DNA of 42,606 nt from Pseudomonadota bacterium (GCA_963205335.1 CAUJIM010000058.1:1-42606); one strand, 5' to 3'. Shown: positions 1-9,065, counted from the stretch's first letter. Notes: a model not told the origin generated them from the sequence alone. A program made the numbers and translations.

Positions 1-543
1 GCTGTCGGCGTGGTCCTTGCCCATGACCTGCTTGAAGTCCAGGTTGGCGTCGCGCGCCTTCTTGCGGATGTGCTGCACCGAGGTGGTGCCGGTGGTCACC
101 GCCAGCGTCTTGCCGCCCAGGTCGTTGATCGACTTGATGCCGGACTTGGCGTTCACGGCCATGCGCACTTCTTCCACGTAGGTGGTGTAGGCGAAGTCCA
201 CGTCCTTCTGGCGCGCGCGGCTGTTGGTCGTCGAGCCGCACTCGAAGTCGATGGTGCCGTTCTGGATCAGCGGGATGCGGTTCTGCGAGGTGATGACCTG
301 GTAGTTGATCTTCAGCGGCTTGCCCAGTTGCTTGCCCAGGTCGTCGACGATGCGCTCGGCCATCTCGGTGTGAAAGCCGACGTACTTGCCGCCGCCCAGC
401 GTGTAGGCCAGGCCCGACGAGTCGCGCACGCCCAGGTTGACGGCGCCGCGCTCGCCGATCTTGGCCAGCGTGTCGGTCGCCTGTGCAAACGCGGCGCCCG
501 TGGCCAGGAAGGACACGGCGGCGGCGAGCAACAGTTTTTTCAT
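1..543 (-). CDS. gltI: Glutamate/aspartate ABC transporter substrate-binding protein (3' part missing)
   Basis: Periplasmic receptor that binds glutamate or aspartate and hands it to a GltJKL-type ABC importer. Only the first 181 residues are present; the gene runs off the left edge of the window. Residues 1-20 form a clear signal peptide (MKK, hydrophobic core, AFA before Q21). The stretch SQNRIPLIQNGT at residues 86-97, followed by DFECGSTTN, matches the GltI subgroup of family 3 solute-binding proteins very closely, so the substrate call is better than generic. The ATG at 543 is preceded by AGGAG about 8 nt upstream. It lies 196 nt downstream of the pyrC stop and probably has its own promoter there. 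Permease and ATPase genes are not visible and would lie to the left. Confidence 0.9.
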   Translation of the reverse strand, partial: MKKLLLAAAVSFLATGAAFAQATDTLAKIGERGAVNLGVRDSSGLAYTLGGGKYVGFHTEMAERIVDDLGKQLGKPLKINYQVITSQNRIPLIQNGTIDFECGSTTNSRARQKDVDFAYTTYVEEVRMAVNAKSGIKSINDLGGKTLAVTTGTTSVQHIRKKARDANLDFKQVMGKDHADS

Positions 544-739
544 GTGCAAACTCCTGAAAGGTGGATCGAAAGGCGGTACCGGCGACAGCGCTGCGGGCGG
601 ACCGCAACCGCACTCTCATGGAGGCCGGGTGGAGCTATTGTGCACGCTTCGCACGGCGCGCCTAGCCCATTGTCTTGCGGGTTTCCCCCAGCCATGCGCA
701 AAAAACATGGCATCGCCGCCGCCGGCCCGCGCCAGCGGA
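544..739 (-). promoter_or_regulatory. Intergenic leader upstream of gltI
   Basis: This 196-nt gap between the pyrC stop and the gltI start holds the likely gltI promoter. On the minus strand a -10-like CACAAT lies at 642-637 and is followed by AGC. The same ACAATAGC context occurs before dusB, which mildly supports it. No good -35 is seen at 17 nt. A Shine-Dalgarno AGGAG precedes the ATG. I see no convincing terminator for pyrC and no RNA gene. Confidence 0.35.
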
Positions 740-1780
740 TCAGCCGCCGGCCACCAGCCGCCAGGGCAGGGTTTCTCCGGCGCGCAGCGGCTTGAGCTCG
801 CCCTCGCCGAACGCGAAGCGCCCGGGCACGGTCCATGCCTCGCGCCGCAGCGTGATCGTGCCCTCGTTGGGCGCCAGGCCGTAGAACGCCGGGCCGTGCA
901 GGCTGGCGAAGCCCTCCAGCTTCTCCAGCGCCCCGGCCGCGTCGAACGCCTCGGCATACATCTCGATCGCCGCGTGCGCGGTGTAGCAGCCGGCGCAGCC
1001 GCTGGCGTGCTCCTTCAGGTGCGCGGGGTGCGGCGCGCTGTCGGTGCCGAGGAAGAACTTGCCGCTGCCGCCCGTCGCCGCGGCCACCAGCGCCTGGCGG
1101 TGGCGCTCGCGCTTGAGCACCGGCAGGCAGTAGTAGTGCGGGCGGATGCCGCCGGTGAAAAGGGCGTTGCGGTTGTACAGCAGGTGGTGCGCGGTGATGG
1201 TCGCCGCCGTGTGCGGTCCGCTCTCGGCCACGTACTGCGCCGCCTCCTGCGTGGTGATGTGCTCGAAGACGATCCGGAGCCCGGGAAAGCGCGCGCGCAG
1301 CGGGATGAGCTGGCGCTCGATGAACACCGCCTCGCGGTCGAAGAGGTCGATCTCGGGGCTGGTGACCTCGCCGTGCACCAGCAGCAGCAGGCCGGCCTTC
1401 TCCATCGCTTCCAGGGTCGGCTCGATGCGGCGCAGGTCGGTCACGCCGGCGTCGCTGTTGGTCGTGGCGCCCGCCGGGTAGAGCTTGCAGGCGACGATGC
1501 CCGCCGCCTTCGCGCGCGCGATCTCCTCGGGCGGCAGCCGGTCCGTCAGGTACAGCGTCATCAGGGGCTCGAACGCCGCGCCCGGCGGCATGGCGGCGAG
1601 GATGCGCGCCTTGTAGGCCAGCGCCTGCGCCGTCGTCGTGACCGGCGGGCGCAGGTTGGGCATGACGATGGCGCGGCCGAACTGCGCCGCGCTGTGCGCC
1701 ACCACGGCAGCGAGCTGCGCGCCGTCGCGCAGGTGCAGGTGCCAGTCGTCGGGGCGGCGGATGGTGAGCTGGTCGGTCAC
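740..1780 (-). CDS. pyrC: Dihydroorotase, class II
   Basis: Catalyses the reversible cyclisation of N-carbamoyl-L-aspartate to dihydroorotate, step three of de novo pyrimidine synthesis, in the cytoplasm. With the GTG start chosen here the protein is 346 residues, the usual length for E. coli-type (class II) PyrC. The zinc site is complete: H14 and H16 in WHLHLRDG, the carboxylated lysine K98 in CKLYPAG, H135 in LLVHGEV, H173 in VFEHI and D246 in LGTDSAPH. The start is set by the upstream arsC-like gene: GTG and the arsC TGA overlap as GTGA, so the two are translationally coupled. A longer in-frame extension is possible but would only add an Ala/Arg-rich tail. This is the catalytic dihydroorotase; the homologue encoded next to pyrB has lost the metal ligands. 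Confidence 0.95.
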   Translation of the reverse strand: MTDQLTIRRPDDWHLHLRDGAQLAAVVAHSAAQFGRAIVMPNLRPPVTTTAQALAYKARILAAMPPGAAFEPLMTLYLTDRLPPEEIARAKAAGIVACKLYPAGATTNSDAGVTDLRRIEPTLEAMEKAGLLLLVHGEVTSPEIDLFDREAVFIERQLIPLRARFPGLRIVFEHITTQEAAQYVAESGPHTAATITAHHLLYNRNALFTGGIRPHYYCLPVLKRERHRQALVAAATGGSGKFFLGTDSAPHPAHLKEHASGCAGCYTAHAAIEMYAEAFDAAGALEKLEGFASLHGPAFYGLAPNEGTITLRREAWTVPGRFAFGEGELKPLRAGETLPWRLVAGG

Positions 1781-2124
1781 AGCAGCTCCAGCACGCGCTC
1801 GGGCGGGCGGCACAGGAGCGCGCCCTTGTCCGTGACGACGATGGGGCGGTTCAGCAGCACCGGGTGCGCCGCCACCGCGGCGTACAGCTCCTCGTCGGTG
1901 CGCGCCGGGTGGCCCAGGTCGAGCTCGGCGTAGGCCGCTTCCTTGGTGCGCAGCAGTTCGCGCAGCGGCACGCCCAGGCGCGCGACCAGCGCCCCGAGCG
2001 CCGCCGCATCGAGCGGGTGCGCGACGTAGTCCACGACCGTGGGCTCGACGCCGCGCTCGCGCAGCAGCGCCAGCGCGCCGCGCGAGTTGCTGCAGCGGGC
2101 GTTGTGGTAGATGGTGACGTTCAT
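1777..2124 (-). CDS. arsC: ArsC-family arsenate reductase (glutaredoxin-dependent type)
   Basis: A small thioredoxin-fold protein of 115 residues, close to the family's usual length. The catalytic cysteine is C11 in [10 protein letters not shown]. The three arginines that bind oxyanion in classical ArsC appear conserved: R59, R93 (LNRPIVV) and R106 (CRPPE). Together these support arsenate reduction to arsenite using glutathione/glutaredoxin. Many chromosomal ArsC/YfgD-type proteins lie outside ars operons, as here, and their true substrate is often untested. It starts 17 nt after the ABC permease stop and its stop overlaps the pyrC GTG start, so the three genes look like one transcript. No arsR or arsB is nearby, so a dedicated resistance role is not indicated. 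Confidence 0.8.
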   Translation of the reverse strand: MNVTIYHNARCSNSRGALALLRERGVEPTVVDYVAHPLDAAALGALVARLGVPLRELLRTKEAAYAELDLGHPARTDEELYAAVAAHPVLLNRPIVVTDKGALLCRPPERVLELL

Positions 2125-2141
2125 GGCGGCAAGTGTAGGGG

Positions 2142-3788
2142 TCAGCGCCCGGAGGAGCGCAGCGTGCGGCTGAGCAGGATCACCGGGACCAGCCCGACCA
2201 GCGCCAGCGCCAGCGAGGGCAGCGCCGCCTCGCCCAGGCGCTCGTCGCGCGCCAGCTGGTAGGCCACCACGGCCAGCGTGTCGCTGTTGAACGGGCGCAG
2301 CACGATGGTGGCGGGCAGCTCCTTCATCACGTCGACAAACACCAGCAGCGCGGCGGCGGCGGCGGAGCGCCGCAGCAGCGGCCAGTGCACGCGCGTGAGC
2401 AAGCCCCAGCGCCCCGCGCCCAGCATGCGCGCGCAATCGTCCAGGCTCGCCGGGATGCGCGTGTAGCCGCTTTGCACCGCCTGCAGCGACACCGCGCAAA
2501 AGCGCACCAGATAGGCCCAGACGATGCCCACGGCGGTGGTCGCGATCAGCGCCGGCAAGCCCCACGAGGGCAGCGCCTGCTGCAGCCAGCTCACCGGCAG
2601 CAGGATGCCGACCACGATGACCGCGCCCGGCACCGCGTACCCGAGGCCCGCCAGGCGCACCACCTGGCGCGTGAACGCCGCCGGGCTGCGGCGCACCGCA
2701 TAGGCCAGGGCCAGCGCGATCAGCACGCCCAGCGCGGCGGTGATCGCCGAAAGACGCACGCTGTTGCCCGCCCACTCCAGGAAACGCGACCACGGCAGCA
2801 CCGACCAGTCCGCCGCCAGCGGCCGCAGCATGAACAGCATGGGCAGCACGAAACCGAGCACCACGGGCGCCAGGCAGACCAGCCAGGCGAGCGCGCACCG
2901 GCGCCCGGCGAGCCACTGCGGCTGCGCCTCGGCGGAGCCGGCGCGGTTCACGGCGCCGGCAGCGAAGCGCATGCGCCTTTGCGCGTGGTGCTCCAGCTGC
3001 AGCAGCACGACCACGAGCAGGAGCAGGAAAGTGGACAGCTGCGCCGCGGCGATGCGGTCGTCCATCGAGAGCCAGGCCTTGTAGATGCCGACGGTGAAGG
3101 TCTGGATGCCGAAGTAGCTCGTCACGCCGAAATCGGCGAGCGTCTCCATCACCACCAGCGCCACGCCCGCGGCCACGGCCGGGCGCGCCAGCGGCAGCGC
3201 GACCTGCAGCATGCGCCGCGCGGGCGAGGCGCCCAGCAGCCGCGCCGCCTCCATGAGCTGCGCCGCGCGCTCGCCCAGCGCGGTGCGCGCCAGCAGATAG
3301 ACGTAGGGATAGAGCGCGAAGACGAAGACCCAGACCGCCCCGCCCAGGCTGCGGATGTCAGGCAGCATCCGGCCCTCGAGCCGCAGCGTCTCGCGCAGCC
3401 AGCCCTGCAGCGGCCCGCTGAACTGCAGGAAATCGGTGTAGGCGTAGGCCGTCACGTAGGCCGGCAGCGCCAGCGGCAGCAGCAGCAGCCACTCCATCTG
3501 CCTGCGGCCGCGGAAATCGAACAGGGTCACCGCCACCGCGCCCGCCGTGCCCACCAGCGCCGCGCCCAGCGCCACCAGGAGCCCGAGCCAGACGGTGGTC
3601 CAGACGTACCCCGGCAGCACGGTAGCGGCCATCTCGCGCAGGATGGCGAGCGCCTGCGCGCCGGAGGGTCCCACGGGCAACCAGGCGCCGAGCAGCGCCA
3701 GCACCGGCAGCGTGAGCACAAGCGCCAGCACGAGCAGCGGCAGGCTGCGCACGGCACGCGCCAGGGGGGTGGGTACGACGGAGGTCAA
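2142..3788 (-). CDS. fbpB: Fe(III)-type ABC transporter permease (double-length)
   Basis: A 548-residue inner-membrane protein made of two homologous permease halves. Each carries a binding-protein-dependent transport loop ([20 protein letters not shown] in the first half; [15 protein letters not shown] in the second). This fused architecture is typical of FbpB/SfuB/ThiP-like permeases of the iron(III)/thiamine group. The divergent gene at 4021 encodes an FbpC-like ATPase, which favours ferric iron. The start is uncertain: the first in-frame codon here is TTG with no obvious ribosome-binding site, and a GTG about 14 codons in (before RSLPLLV) is an alternative. No substrate-binding protein (FbpA) is encoded nearby, so it must be elsewhere or shared. 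arsC follows after 17 nt. Confidence 0.8.
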   Translation of the reverse strand: MTSVVPTPLARAVRSLPLLVLALVLTLPVLALLGAWLPVGPSGAQALAILREMAATVLPGYVWTTVWLGLLVALGAALVGTAGAVAVTLFDFRGRRQMEWLLLLPLALPAYVTAYAYTDFLQFSGPLQGWLRETLRLEGRMLPDIRSLGGAVWVFVFALYPYVYLLARTALGERAAQLMEAARLLGASPARRMLQVALPLARPAVAAGVALVVMETLADFGVTSYFGIQTFTVGIYKAWLSMDDRIAAAQLSTFLLLLVVVLLQLEHHAQRRMRFAAGAVNRAGSAEAQPQWLAGRRCALAWLVCLAPVVLGFVLPMLFMLRPLAADWSVLPWSRFLEWAGNSVRLSAITAALGVLIALALAYAVRRSPAAFTRQVVRLAGLGYAVPGAVIVVGILLPVSWLQQALPSWGLPALIATTAVGIVWAYLVRFCAVSLQAVQSGYTRIPASLDDCARMLGAGRWGLLTRVHWPLLRRSAAAAALLVFVDVMKELPATIVLRPFNSDTLAVVAYQLARDERLGEAALPSLALALVGLVPVILLSRTLRSSGR

Positions 3789-3846
3789 TGCAGGCCTGCA
3801 ATGCGGATGCGAACGATTCTACGCAGCGATCGGAGCCCGGCCTTCC

Positions 3847-4009
3847 AGTGGGCTGTCCCGCAAATAGCTGCACAAAATGAAATCGATGGATTCACGTTCA
3901 GGGCAAGGCGCAGACCGCAGCGATAGCCGCAGCTATCGCGAGGATCTGCAACGCGGCCCTGGGTGCGAAGGCGCGATTTCATGTGCAGGTATTTGCGGGG
4001 CAGCACACT
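3847..4009. repeat. Long nested-hairpin intergenic element E1
   Basis: A 163-bp element in the divergent fbpB/fbpC promoter region. Its ends (3847-3885 and 3974-4009) form an imperfect inverted repeat: the left arm contains CCGCAAATAGCTGCAC and the right arm its near-complement, with a 3-4 nt gap and a few mismatches. The centre is a perfect apical hairpin, GCGATAGC-CGCA-GCTATCGC at 3920-3939. Flanking it, read on the minus strand, are GCGTTGCAGATCCTCGC (3954-3938) and GCTGCGGTCTGCGCCTTGC (3921-3903). Almost the same two blocks occur in element E2 at 30325-30477. It encodes no protein. It is MITE- or REP-like in build, but no transposase is present. Confidence 0.8.
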
Positions 4010-4014
4010 AAAAT
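4009..4014 (+). promoter_or_regulatory. Possible -10 box of fbpC (leaderless geometry)
   Basis: TAAAAT lies exactly six bases before the fbpC ATG. This would place transcription initiation at about the start codon, and no Shine-Dalgarno sequence is visible between them. The box abuts the right arm of element E1. No convincing -35 is seen 17 nt upstream. The same TAAAAT-N6-ATG layout precedes algH. Confidence 0.35.
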
Positions 4015-4020
4015 TAACTG

Positions 4021-5100
4021 ATGTTTTTGCAAGTCTCCGAACTGCAGGTGCGCTACGGCGGGCAGCCGCGCCCGGCGGTGGACCGGGTCTCGCTGAGCCT
4101 GGCGGCGGGCGAGATCGGCGTGCTGATCGGCCCCTCGGGCTGCGGCAAGACCACGCTGCTGCGCGCCGTCGCGGGGCTGGAGCCGGTCGCCGGCGGCACC
4201 ATCGACCTCGGCGGCGAACTGGTCGGCGCGAGCGGCTTTTCGCTGCCGCCCGAGGCGCGGCGCATCGGCATGGTGTTCCAGGACTACGCGCTGTTTCCGC
4301 ACATGGACGTGGGGCGCAACGTAGCGTTCGGCATCCACGAGCTGCCGCGCGCCGAGCAGGCGGCGCGCGTCGCCGAAGTGCTGGCGCTGGTGGGCCTGTC
4401 GGGCAGCCAGGCGCGCTATCCGCACGAACTCTCGGGCGGCCAGCAGCAGCGCGTGGCGCTGGCCCGGGCGCTCGCGCCCAGGCCGCGGCTGATGCTGCTC
4501 GACGAGCCGTTTTCCAACCTCGATGCCGACCTGCGCGAGCGCCTGGCGCACGAGGTGCGCGGCATCCTCAAGCGCGCAGGCGCCACCGCGCTCTTCGTCA
4601 CCCACGACCAGCTCGAGGCCTTCGCCATCGGCGACCGCATCGGCGTGCTGCACGAGGGGCACCTGCACCAGTGGGACGACTCCTACGCGCTCTACCACCG
4701 CCCGGCCACGCGCTTCGTCGCCAACTTCATCGGCCACGGCGTGTTCGCTCCGGCCACGCTGGTGCAGGGCGCGGGCGGCGTGGTCGCGCACACCCCGCTG
4801 GGCGAGCTCACGGACCTGGAGGAATGCCCCCTGCCCTCGCAATATCCGGGCGGCGAATGCGACGTGCTGCTGCGCCCGGACGACGTGGTGCACGACGACC
4901 ACGCGCCGGTGCAGGCCAGGGTGCTGCGCAAGTCGTTCCGCGGCTCGGAGTTCCTCTACACGCTGCAGCTGGCCGACGGCCTGACGCTGCTGGCGCACGT
5001 GCCCAGCCACCACGACCACGCGATCGGCGAGTGGATAGGCGTGCGCCCGCAGGTCGACCACGTGGTGACGTTTCCGCGGCAGGAAAGCGCCGGGCGCTGA
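4021..5100 (+). CDS. fbpC: Fe(III)-type ABC transporter ATP-binding protein
   Basis: Energises import through the double-length permease encoded divergently. The 359-residue protein has all ABC motifs: Walker [10 protein letters not shown] (38-46), Q-loop FQDY (87-90), signature LSGGQQQR (138-145), Walker B LMLLDE (158-163) and the switch histidine in FVTHDQ (H196). An additional C-terminal regulatory domain follows from about residue 240. Overall it resembles FbpC/FutC rather than sulfate CysA; its N-terminal half is clearly distinct from the CysA encoded at 29198. The ATG is the first codon after an AT-rich stretch with no ribosome-binding site, so it may be leaderless. The TGA stop sits in the loop of a perfect hairpin shared with the convergent pyrX gene. 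Confidence 0.85.
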   Translation: MFLQVSELQVRYGGQPRPAVDRVSLSLAAGEIGVLIGPSGCGKTTLLRAVAGLEPVAGGTIDLGGELVGASGFSLPPEARRIGMVFQDYALFPHMDVGRNVAFGIHELPRAEQAARVAEVLALVGLSGSQARYPHELSGGQQQRVALARALAPRPRLMLLDEPFSNLDADLRERLAHEVRGILKRAGATALFVTHDQLEAFAIGDRIGVLHEGHLHQWDDSYALYHRPATRFVANFIGHGVFAPATLVQGAGGVVAHTPLGELTDLEECPLPSQYPGGECDVLLRPDDVVHDDHAPVQARVLRKSFRGSEFLYTLQLADGLTLLAHVPSHHDHAIGEWIGVRPQVDHVVTFPRQESAGR

Positions 5101-5110
5101 GCGCCCGGCG
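5088..5110. terminator. Perfect hairpin with the fbpC stop codon as its loop
   Basis: CGCCGGGCGC (5088-5097) pairs perfectly with GCGCCCGGCG (5101-5110). The three-base loop is the TGA stop of fbpC. It also lies 8 nt beyond the stop of the convergent pyrX gene, so it could serve both transcripts. Neither side has a real U-tract, so Rho-independent termination by the textbook mechanism is uncertain. Confidence 0.55.
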
Positions 5111-5118
5111 GCGAAAAC

Positions 5119-6420
5119 TCAAGCCTCGCCGAACGCCACCTGCCCGCCCACCAGCGTGAAGCGCACGCGCCCGGGCAGGGTCCGGCCCTCGAACGGCGTG
5201 TGCTTGCCCTGGCTGAGCAGCGCCGCCTGGGTGACCTCGCGGCGGGCGCCGGCCTCGACTATGCACAGGTCGCCCACGCCGCCCTCGACGATGCGCCCCA
5301 CGCTGGCCTGCAGCGTGCCCAGCGCATTGCCCAGCACCGCGGCGGCGCCCGCGGTCACCACGGCGAGCGCACGCGCGAGCGGCACGCCTTCGGCCTGCGC
5401 CCACTGCAGCGCCACCGGCAGCAGCAGCTCCAGCCCGGTGGCGCCGGGCTCGGCCTCGCCGAAGGGCAGGTCCTTGGCGTCCTGGTCCACCGGCGTGTGG
5501 TCCGATACCAGCGCGTCGATGGTGCCGTCGGCCAGCGCCGCCGACAGCGCGTCGCGGTCGCCCTGCTGGCGCAGCGGCGGCGTCAGGCGCGCGCGGCTGT
5601 CGAAGTAGCCGATCTCGGCGTCGGTCAGCATCAGCGAGTTGATGCTCACGTCCGCCGTCACGGCGAGCCCCTCCGCCTTGGCCCGCCGCAGCAGCTGCAC
5701 CCCCGCGCCGCTGGAGAGGCGGCACAGGTGCACGCGCGCGCCGGTGGCACGCACCAGGTCGAAAATGGTGTGCAGCGCGATGGTCTCGGCCGCCACCGGC
5801 ACGCCCGACAGGCCCAGCCGCGTGGCGATCGCGCCGCTGGCCGCCACGCCCTTGCCCAGGTGCAGCTCCTGCGGGCGCAGCCAGACGGTGTAGCCGAAGC
5901 TGGCGGCGTACTGCAGCGCGCGCTGCAGCACCTGCGTGCTCGCCAGCGCCGCCTCGGCCTGGCTGAAGCCGATGCAGCCCGACTCGGTCAGCTCGACCAT
6001 CTCCGTCAGCACCTCGCCGGCCAGGCCGTGAGTCAGGGCGCCCAGCGGGAACAGCCGCGCCTGGTGCAGCTTCTCGGCGCGGAACTTGAGCATCTCGACC
6101 AGGCCCGGCTCGTCGAGCACCGGATCGGTGTCGGGCGGGCAGACCAGGCTGGTCACGCCCCCGGCGGCGGCGGCGGCCATTTCGGACTCGAGCATGCCCT
6201 CGTGCTCGTGGCCCGGTTCGCGCAGGCGCGCCGCCAGGTCCACCAGGCCGGGCAGCACCCAGCAGCCGCCGGCGTCGATCGTGCGCGCGGGCGTGAAGCC
6301 CTCGGGCGTGCGATCGATGGCGATGACGCGCCCCGCCGCCAGCGCCACGCTGCAGACCTTGTCCATTCCGGTGGCCGGATCGAGCACCCGGCCGTTGTCG
6401 ATGCGTATCTTCATGTTCAT
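5119..6420 (-). CDS. pyrX: Non-catalytic dihydroorotase-like subunit of aspartate transcarbamoylase
   Basis: A 433-residue class I dihydroorotase homologue encoded directly downstream of pyrB. The family's metal motif DxHxH is replaced: residues 61-70 read [10 protein letters not shown], so both histidines are lost (A63, R65). It should therefore be unable to bind the binuclear zinc centre and to catalyse. In Pseudomonas and relatives such inactive PyrC' chains form a dodecamer with PyrB that is needed for carbamoyltransferase activity; I infer the same role here. The later DHTP segment around D309 is retained, as often seen. Start is MNMK at 6420 (alternative ATG at 6414). The true dihydroorotase is pyrC at 740-1780. 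A 60-nt gap containing a short repeat separates it from pyrB. Confidence 0.9.
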   Translation of the reverse strand: MNMKIRIDNGRVLDPATGMDKVCSVALAAGRVIAIDRTPEGFTPARTIDAGGCWVLPGLVDLAARLREPGHEHEGMLESEMAAAAAGGVTSLVCPPDTDPVLDEPGLVEMLKFRAEKLHQARLFPLGALTHGLAGEVLTEMVELTESGCIGFSQAEAALASTQVLQRALQYAASFGYTVWLRPQELHLGKGVAASGAIATRLGLSGVPVAAETIALHTIFDLVRATGARVHLCRLSSGAGVQLLRRAKAEGLAVTADVSINSLMLTDAEIGYFDSRARLTPPLRQQGDRDALSAALADGTIDALVSDHTPVDQDAKDLPFGEAEPGATGLELLLPVALQWAQAEGVPLARALAVVTAGAAAVLGNALGTLQASVGRIVEGGVGDLCIVEAGARREVTQAALLSQGKHTPFEGRTLPGRVRFTLVGGQVAFGEA

Positions 6421-6424
6421 GAAC

Positions 6425-6478
6425 CAAATAGGGCCTCAGCGCCCGCCAGCCAATTGCGAGCAGCTATCAATAAATGAA
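6425..6478. repeat. Short intergenic repeat, copy A (AGCTATC family)
   Basis: A roughly 54-bp sequence beginning CAAATAGGGCCT and ending CAGCTATCAATAAA, filling the pyrB-pyrX gap. It aligns along its length with copy B (24354-24402), which begins CAAATACGGCTCC and ends CAGCTATCAATTC. Part of the same motif is seen at 21799-21830. The shared pattern is CAAATAnGGC, CAGCGC, CCAGC, then AGCAGCTATCAAT. Confidence 0.7.
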
Positions 6479-6480
6479 TC

Positions 6481-7443
6481 TCACGCCTCATTGCCCGCCA
6501 CGATGGCCATCACCGCCATGCGCACCGCAATGCCGAAGCCGACCTGCGACAGGATCACCGCCTGCGGCCCGTCGGCCACGGCCGAATCGATCTCCACGCC
6601 GCGGTTGATCGGCCCCGGGTGCATCACGATGGCGTCCGGCCTGGCCCAGGCGAGCTTTTCGGGCGTGAGGCCGAAGGTCTTGAAATACTCCTGGCTCGAG
6701 GGCAGCAGCGCGCCGCTCATGCGCTCGTTCTGCAGGCGCAGCATGATGACCACGTCCGCGTCCCTGATGCCCTCCTCCAGGCTGTGGCACACTCGCGCGC
6801 CCATGGCCGCCATGTCGGAGGGCACCAGCGTGCGCGGGCCGACGAGGCGCACCTCGGGGCAGCCGAGCACGGTGAGCGCGTGGATGTCCGAGCGCGCCAC
6901 GCGCGAGTGCAGCACGTCGCCGACGATGGCCACCACCAGGTTGGAGAAATCCTTCTTGTAGTGGCGGATGGTGTACATGTCCAGCAGCCCCTGCGTCGGG
7001 TGCGAGTGCCTGCCGTCGCCGGCGTTGATCACGTGCACGTGCGGCGCCACGTGCTGCGCGATCAGGTAGGGCGCGCCCGACTGGCTGTGGCGCACGACGA
7101 AGAGGTCGGCCGCCATCGCCGAGAGGTTGTCTATGGTGTCCAGCAGCGTCTCGCCCTTGGAGGTGGACGAGCGCGAGATATCCAGGTTGAACACGTCCGC
7201 CGAAAGCCGCTTGGCCGCGATGTCGAAGGTGGTGCGGGTGCGCGTGCTGTTCTCGAAGAACAGGTTGAACACGCTCTTGCCGCGCAGCAGCGGCACCTTC
7301 TTGACCTCGCGGTCGTTCACGCCGACGAAGCTGGTGGCGGTGTCGAGGATGTGCGTGACGATGTCGCGCGGCAGGCGCTCGATCGAGAGCAGGTGGATCA
7401 GCTCGCCGTTCCTGTTGAGCTGGGGGTTGCGTTGCTGGGGCAC
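6481..7443 (-). CDS. pyrB: Aspartate carbamoyltransferase catalytic subunit
   Basis: Condenses carbamoyl phosphate with L-aspartate to carbamoyl aspartate, the committed step of pyrimidine synthesis. The 320-residue protein has the carbamoyl-phosphate loop STRTRT at 66-71, the mobile-loop lysine K96 in STSKGET, and [10 protein letters not shown] further on. Its length and its pairing with an inactive dihydroorotase gene point to the class A (PyrB-PyrC') type rather than the E. coli PyrBI type; no pyrI is seen. The start is GTG at 7443 (MPQQRNPQ), 2 nt after the pyrR stop. The N-terminal extension before ELIHLLS is modest. Confidence 0.95.
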   Translation of the reverse strand: MPQQRNPQLNRNGELIHLLSIERLPRDIVTHILDTATSFVGVNDREVKKVPLLRGKSVFNLFFENSTRTRTTFDIAAKRLSADVFNLDISRSSTSKGETLLDTIDNLSAMAADLFVVRHSQSGAPYLIAQHVAPHVHVINAGDGRHSHPTQGLLDMYTIRHYKKDFSNLVVAIVGDVLHSRVARSDIHALTVLGCPEVRLVGPRTLVPSDMAAMGARVCHSLEEGIRDADVVIMLRLQNERMSGALLPSSQEYFKTFGLTPEKLAWARPDAIVMHPGPINRGVEIDSAVADGPQAVILSQVGFGIAVRMAVMAIVAGNEA

Positions 7444-7445
7444 CG

Positions 7446-7960
<515 letters not shown>

Positions 7961-7964
<4 letters not shown>

Positions 7965-8380
7965 TCGAGACTCCTCAAAAACTGCTCCAGGATGATGCAG
8001 GCCGCCGCCGCGTCGGCGTCGCGCGCGCCGGCCGCCAGCGCCTCGGTGGTCGAGTAGCGCTCGTCGACCTCGAACACCGGCAGGCCGAAGCGCCCGTGCA
8101 ACCGGCGCGCGAAGCGCCGGGCGCGCAGCGTGTTCTCGTGCTCCGCGCCATCGGGGTGCAACGGCACGCCCACCACCAGCGCGTCGGGCTGCCACTCGCG
8201 GATGCGCTCGGCCACCTGCACGAAGCGGGCGTCTCCCTCGGCGTGGATGCTTTTCTGCGGCGACGCGGTGCCCAGCAGGCGCGTGCCGACGGCCACGCCG
8301 GTGCGCTTGAGCCCGTAATCGAAGGCCAGGAACGACTGCAGGCGCGCGGGGACGGCCACCGGCGCCATGGCGGCGGTCAT
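7961..8380 (-). CDS. ruvX: RuvX/YqgF putative pre-16S rRNA nuclease (Holliday-junction-resolvase fold)
   Basis: A 139-residue RNase H-fold protein implicated in trimming the 5' end of 16S rRNA and possibly in recombination. The acidic catalytic residues are visible: D21 in [15 protein letters not shown]108 in VDERYST (residues 106-112), and an aspartate in [14 protein letters not shown] (about 121-123). Both ends overlap neighbours as ATGA (algH stop/ruvX start at 8377-8380; ruvX stop/pyrR start at 7961-7964). That decides the ATG at 8380 over an internal ATG at 8368. The algH-ruvX-pyrR-pyrB order is common in betaproteobacteria. Confidence 0.92.
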
Positions 8381-9003
8381 GCGTGCCCCGCTTCGGGCGA
8401 GATCATCCACGGCTGCAGGCCCAGCAGGGCCAGCGCGCGCTCGTAGCGCTCGTCGACCGGCGTGTCGAAGATCACTCCCGGGTCGGCCCCGACGGTCAGC
8501 CAGGCGTTTTCCGCCAGTTCCGACTCGAGCTGCCCCTGGCCCCAGGCCGAGTAGCCCAGCGTCACCAGCACGCGCCGGGGGCCGACGCCGTGCGACAGCG
8601 CCTCCAGCACGTCGCGCGAGGTGGTCATCTCCAGGCCGCCGGGTATCGCCAGCGTCGACGCATAGGGCGTCGGCGGCCCGTCGCCCTCGGCCGCGTCGCC
8701 GTCCTGCACCATCCATTCGGGGCGCATCGGATCGTGCAGCACGAAGCCGCGCTCGGTCTGCACCGGTCCGCCATGGAACACGGGCTGGCGCGTCAGGTCC
8801 TTGCGCCCGAGCGAGAGCTCGACGCGGTCGAACAGGGCCTCCATATCGATGTCGCTGGGCTTGTTGATGACGAGACCCAGCGCACCGCGCTCGCTGTGCT
8901 CGCACAGGTAGACGACGCTGCGCGCGAACACCGCGTCGCGCAGCCCCGGCATGGCGATCAGAAAGTGATTCGCCAGTTGGGCGGATTGCGGATCGGCGGA
9001 CAT
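8377..9003 (-). CDS. algH: YqgE/AlgH family protein
   Basis: A 208-residue member of the AlgH/YqgE family. Typical features are the N-terminal FLIAMPGLRDAVFARSVVYL, the ALGLVINKP segment at about residues 42-50, VFHGGPV near 74-80 and GYSAWGQGQLESEL near 149-162. AlgH was named for an effect on alginate regulation in Pseudomonas; its biochemical function is not settled, and it is nearly always next to ruvX. It is the first gene of the pyrimidine-linked operon here. A TAAAAT box lies six bases before the ATG with no clear Shine-Dalgarno sequence, so the mRNA may be leaderless. Confidence 0.92.
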   Translation of the reverse strand: MSADPQSAQLANHFLIAMPGLRDAVFARSVVYLCEHSERGALGLVINKPSDIDMEALFDRVELSLGRKDLTRQPVFHGGPVQTERGFVLHDPMRPEWMVQDGDAAEGDGPPTPYASTLAIPGGLEMTTSRDVLEALSHGVGPRRVLVTLGYSAWGQGQLESELAENAWLTVGADPGVIFDTPVDERYERALALLGLQPWMISPEAGHA

Positions 9004-9009
9004 GCCGCC

Positions 9010-9015
9010 ATTTTA
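9010..9015 (-). promoter_or_regulatory. Possible -10 box of algH operon (leaderless geometry)
   Basis: TAAAAT on the minus strand with six bases between it and the algH ATG, the same spacing as before fbpC. No strong -35 is recognisable in the GC-rich DNA upstream, which also contains two CCCGGG blocks (9050-9065) that could form a hairpin after the pilU stop. Confidence 0.35.
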
Positions 9016-9065
9016 AGAGCCCTGCCCCCGCGCCAGCGCGACCCGGGGCGCCGCCGCCCGGGGCA

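Noticed and set aside
3847-4009. Element E1 as an insertion sequence
   Set aside because: It is only about 163 bp, with no open frame resembling a transposase and no visible target-site duplication.
9050-9065. CCCGGG blocks after the pilU stop as an intrinsic terminator
   Set aside because: Each block is itself palindromic and could pair in several ways, and no U-tract follows; not called as a feature.
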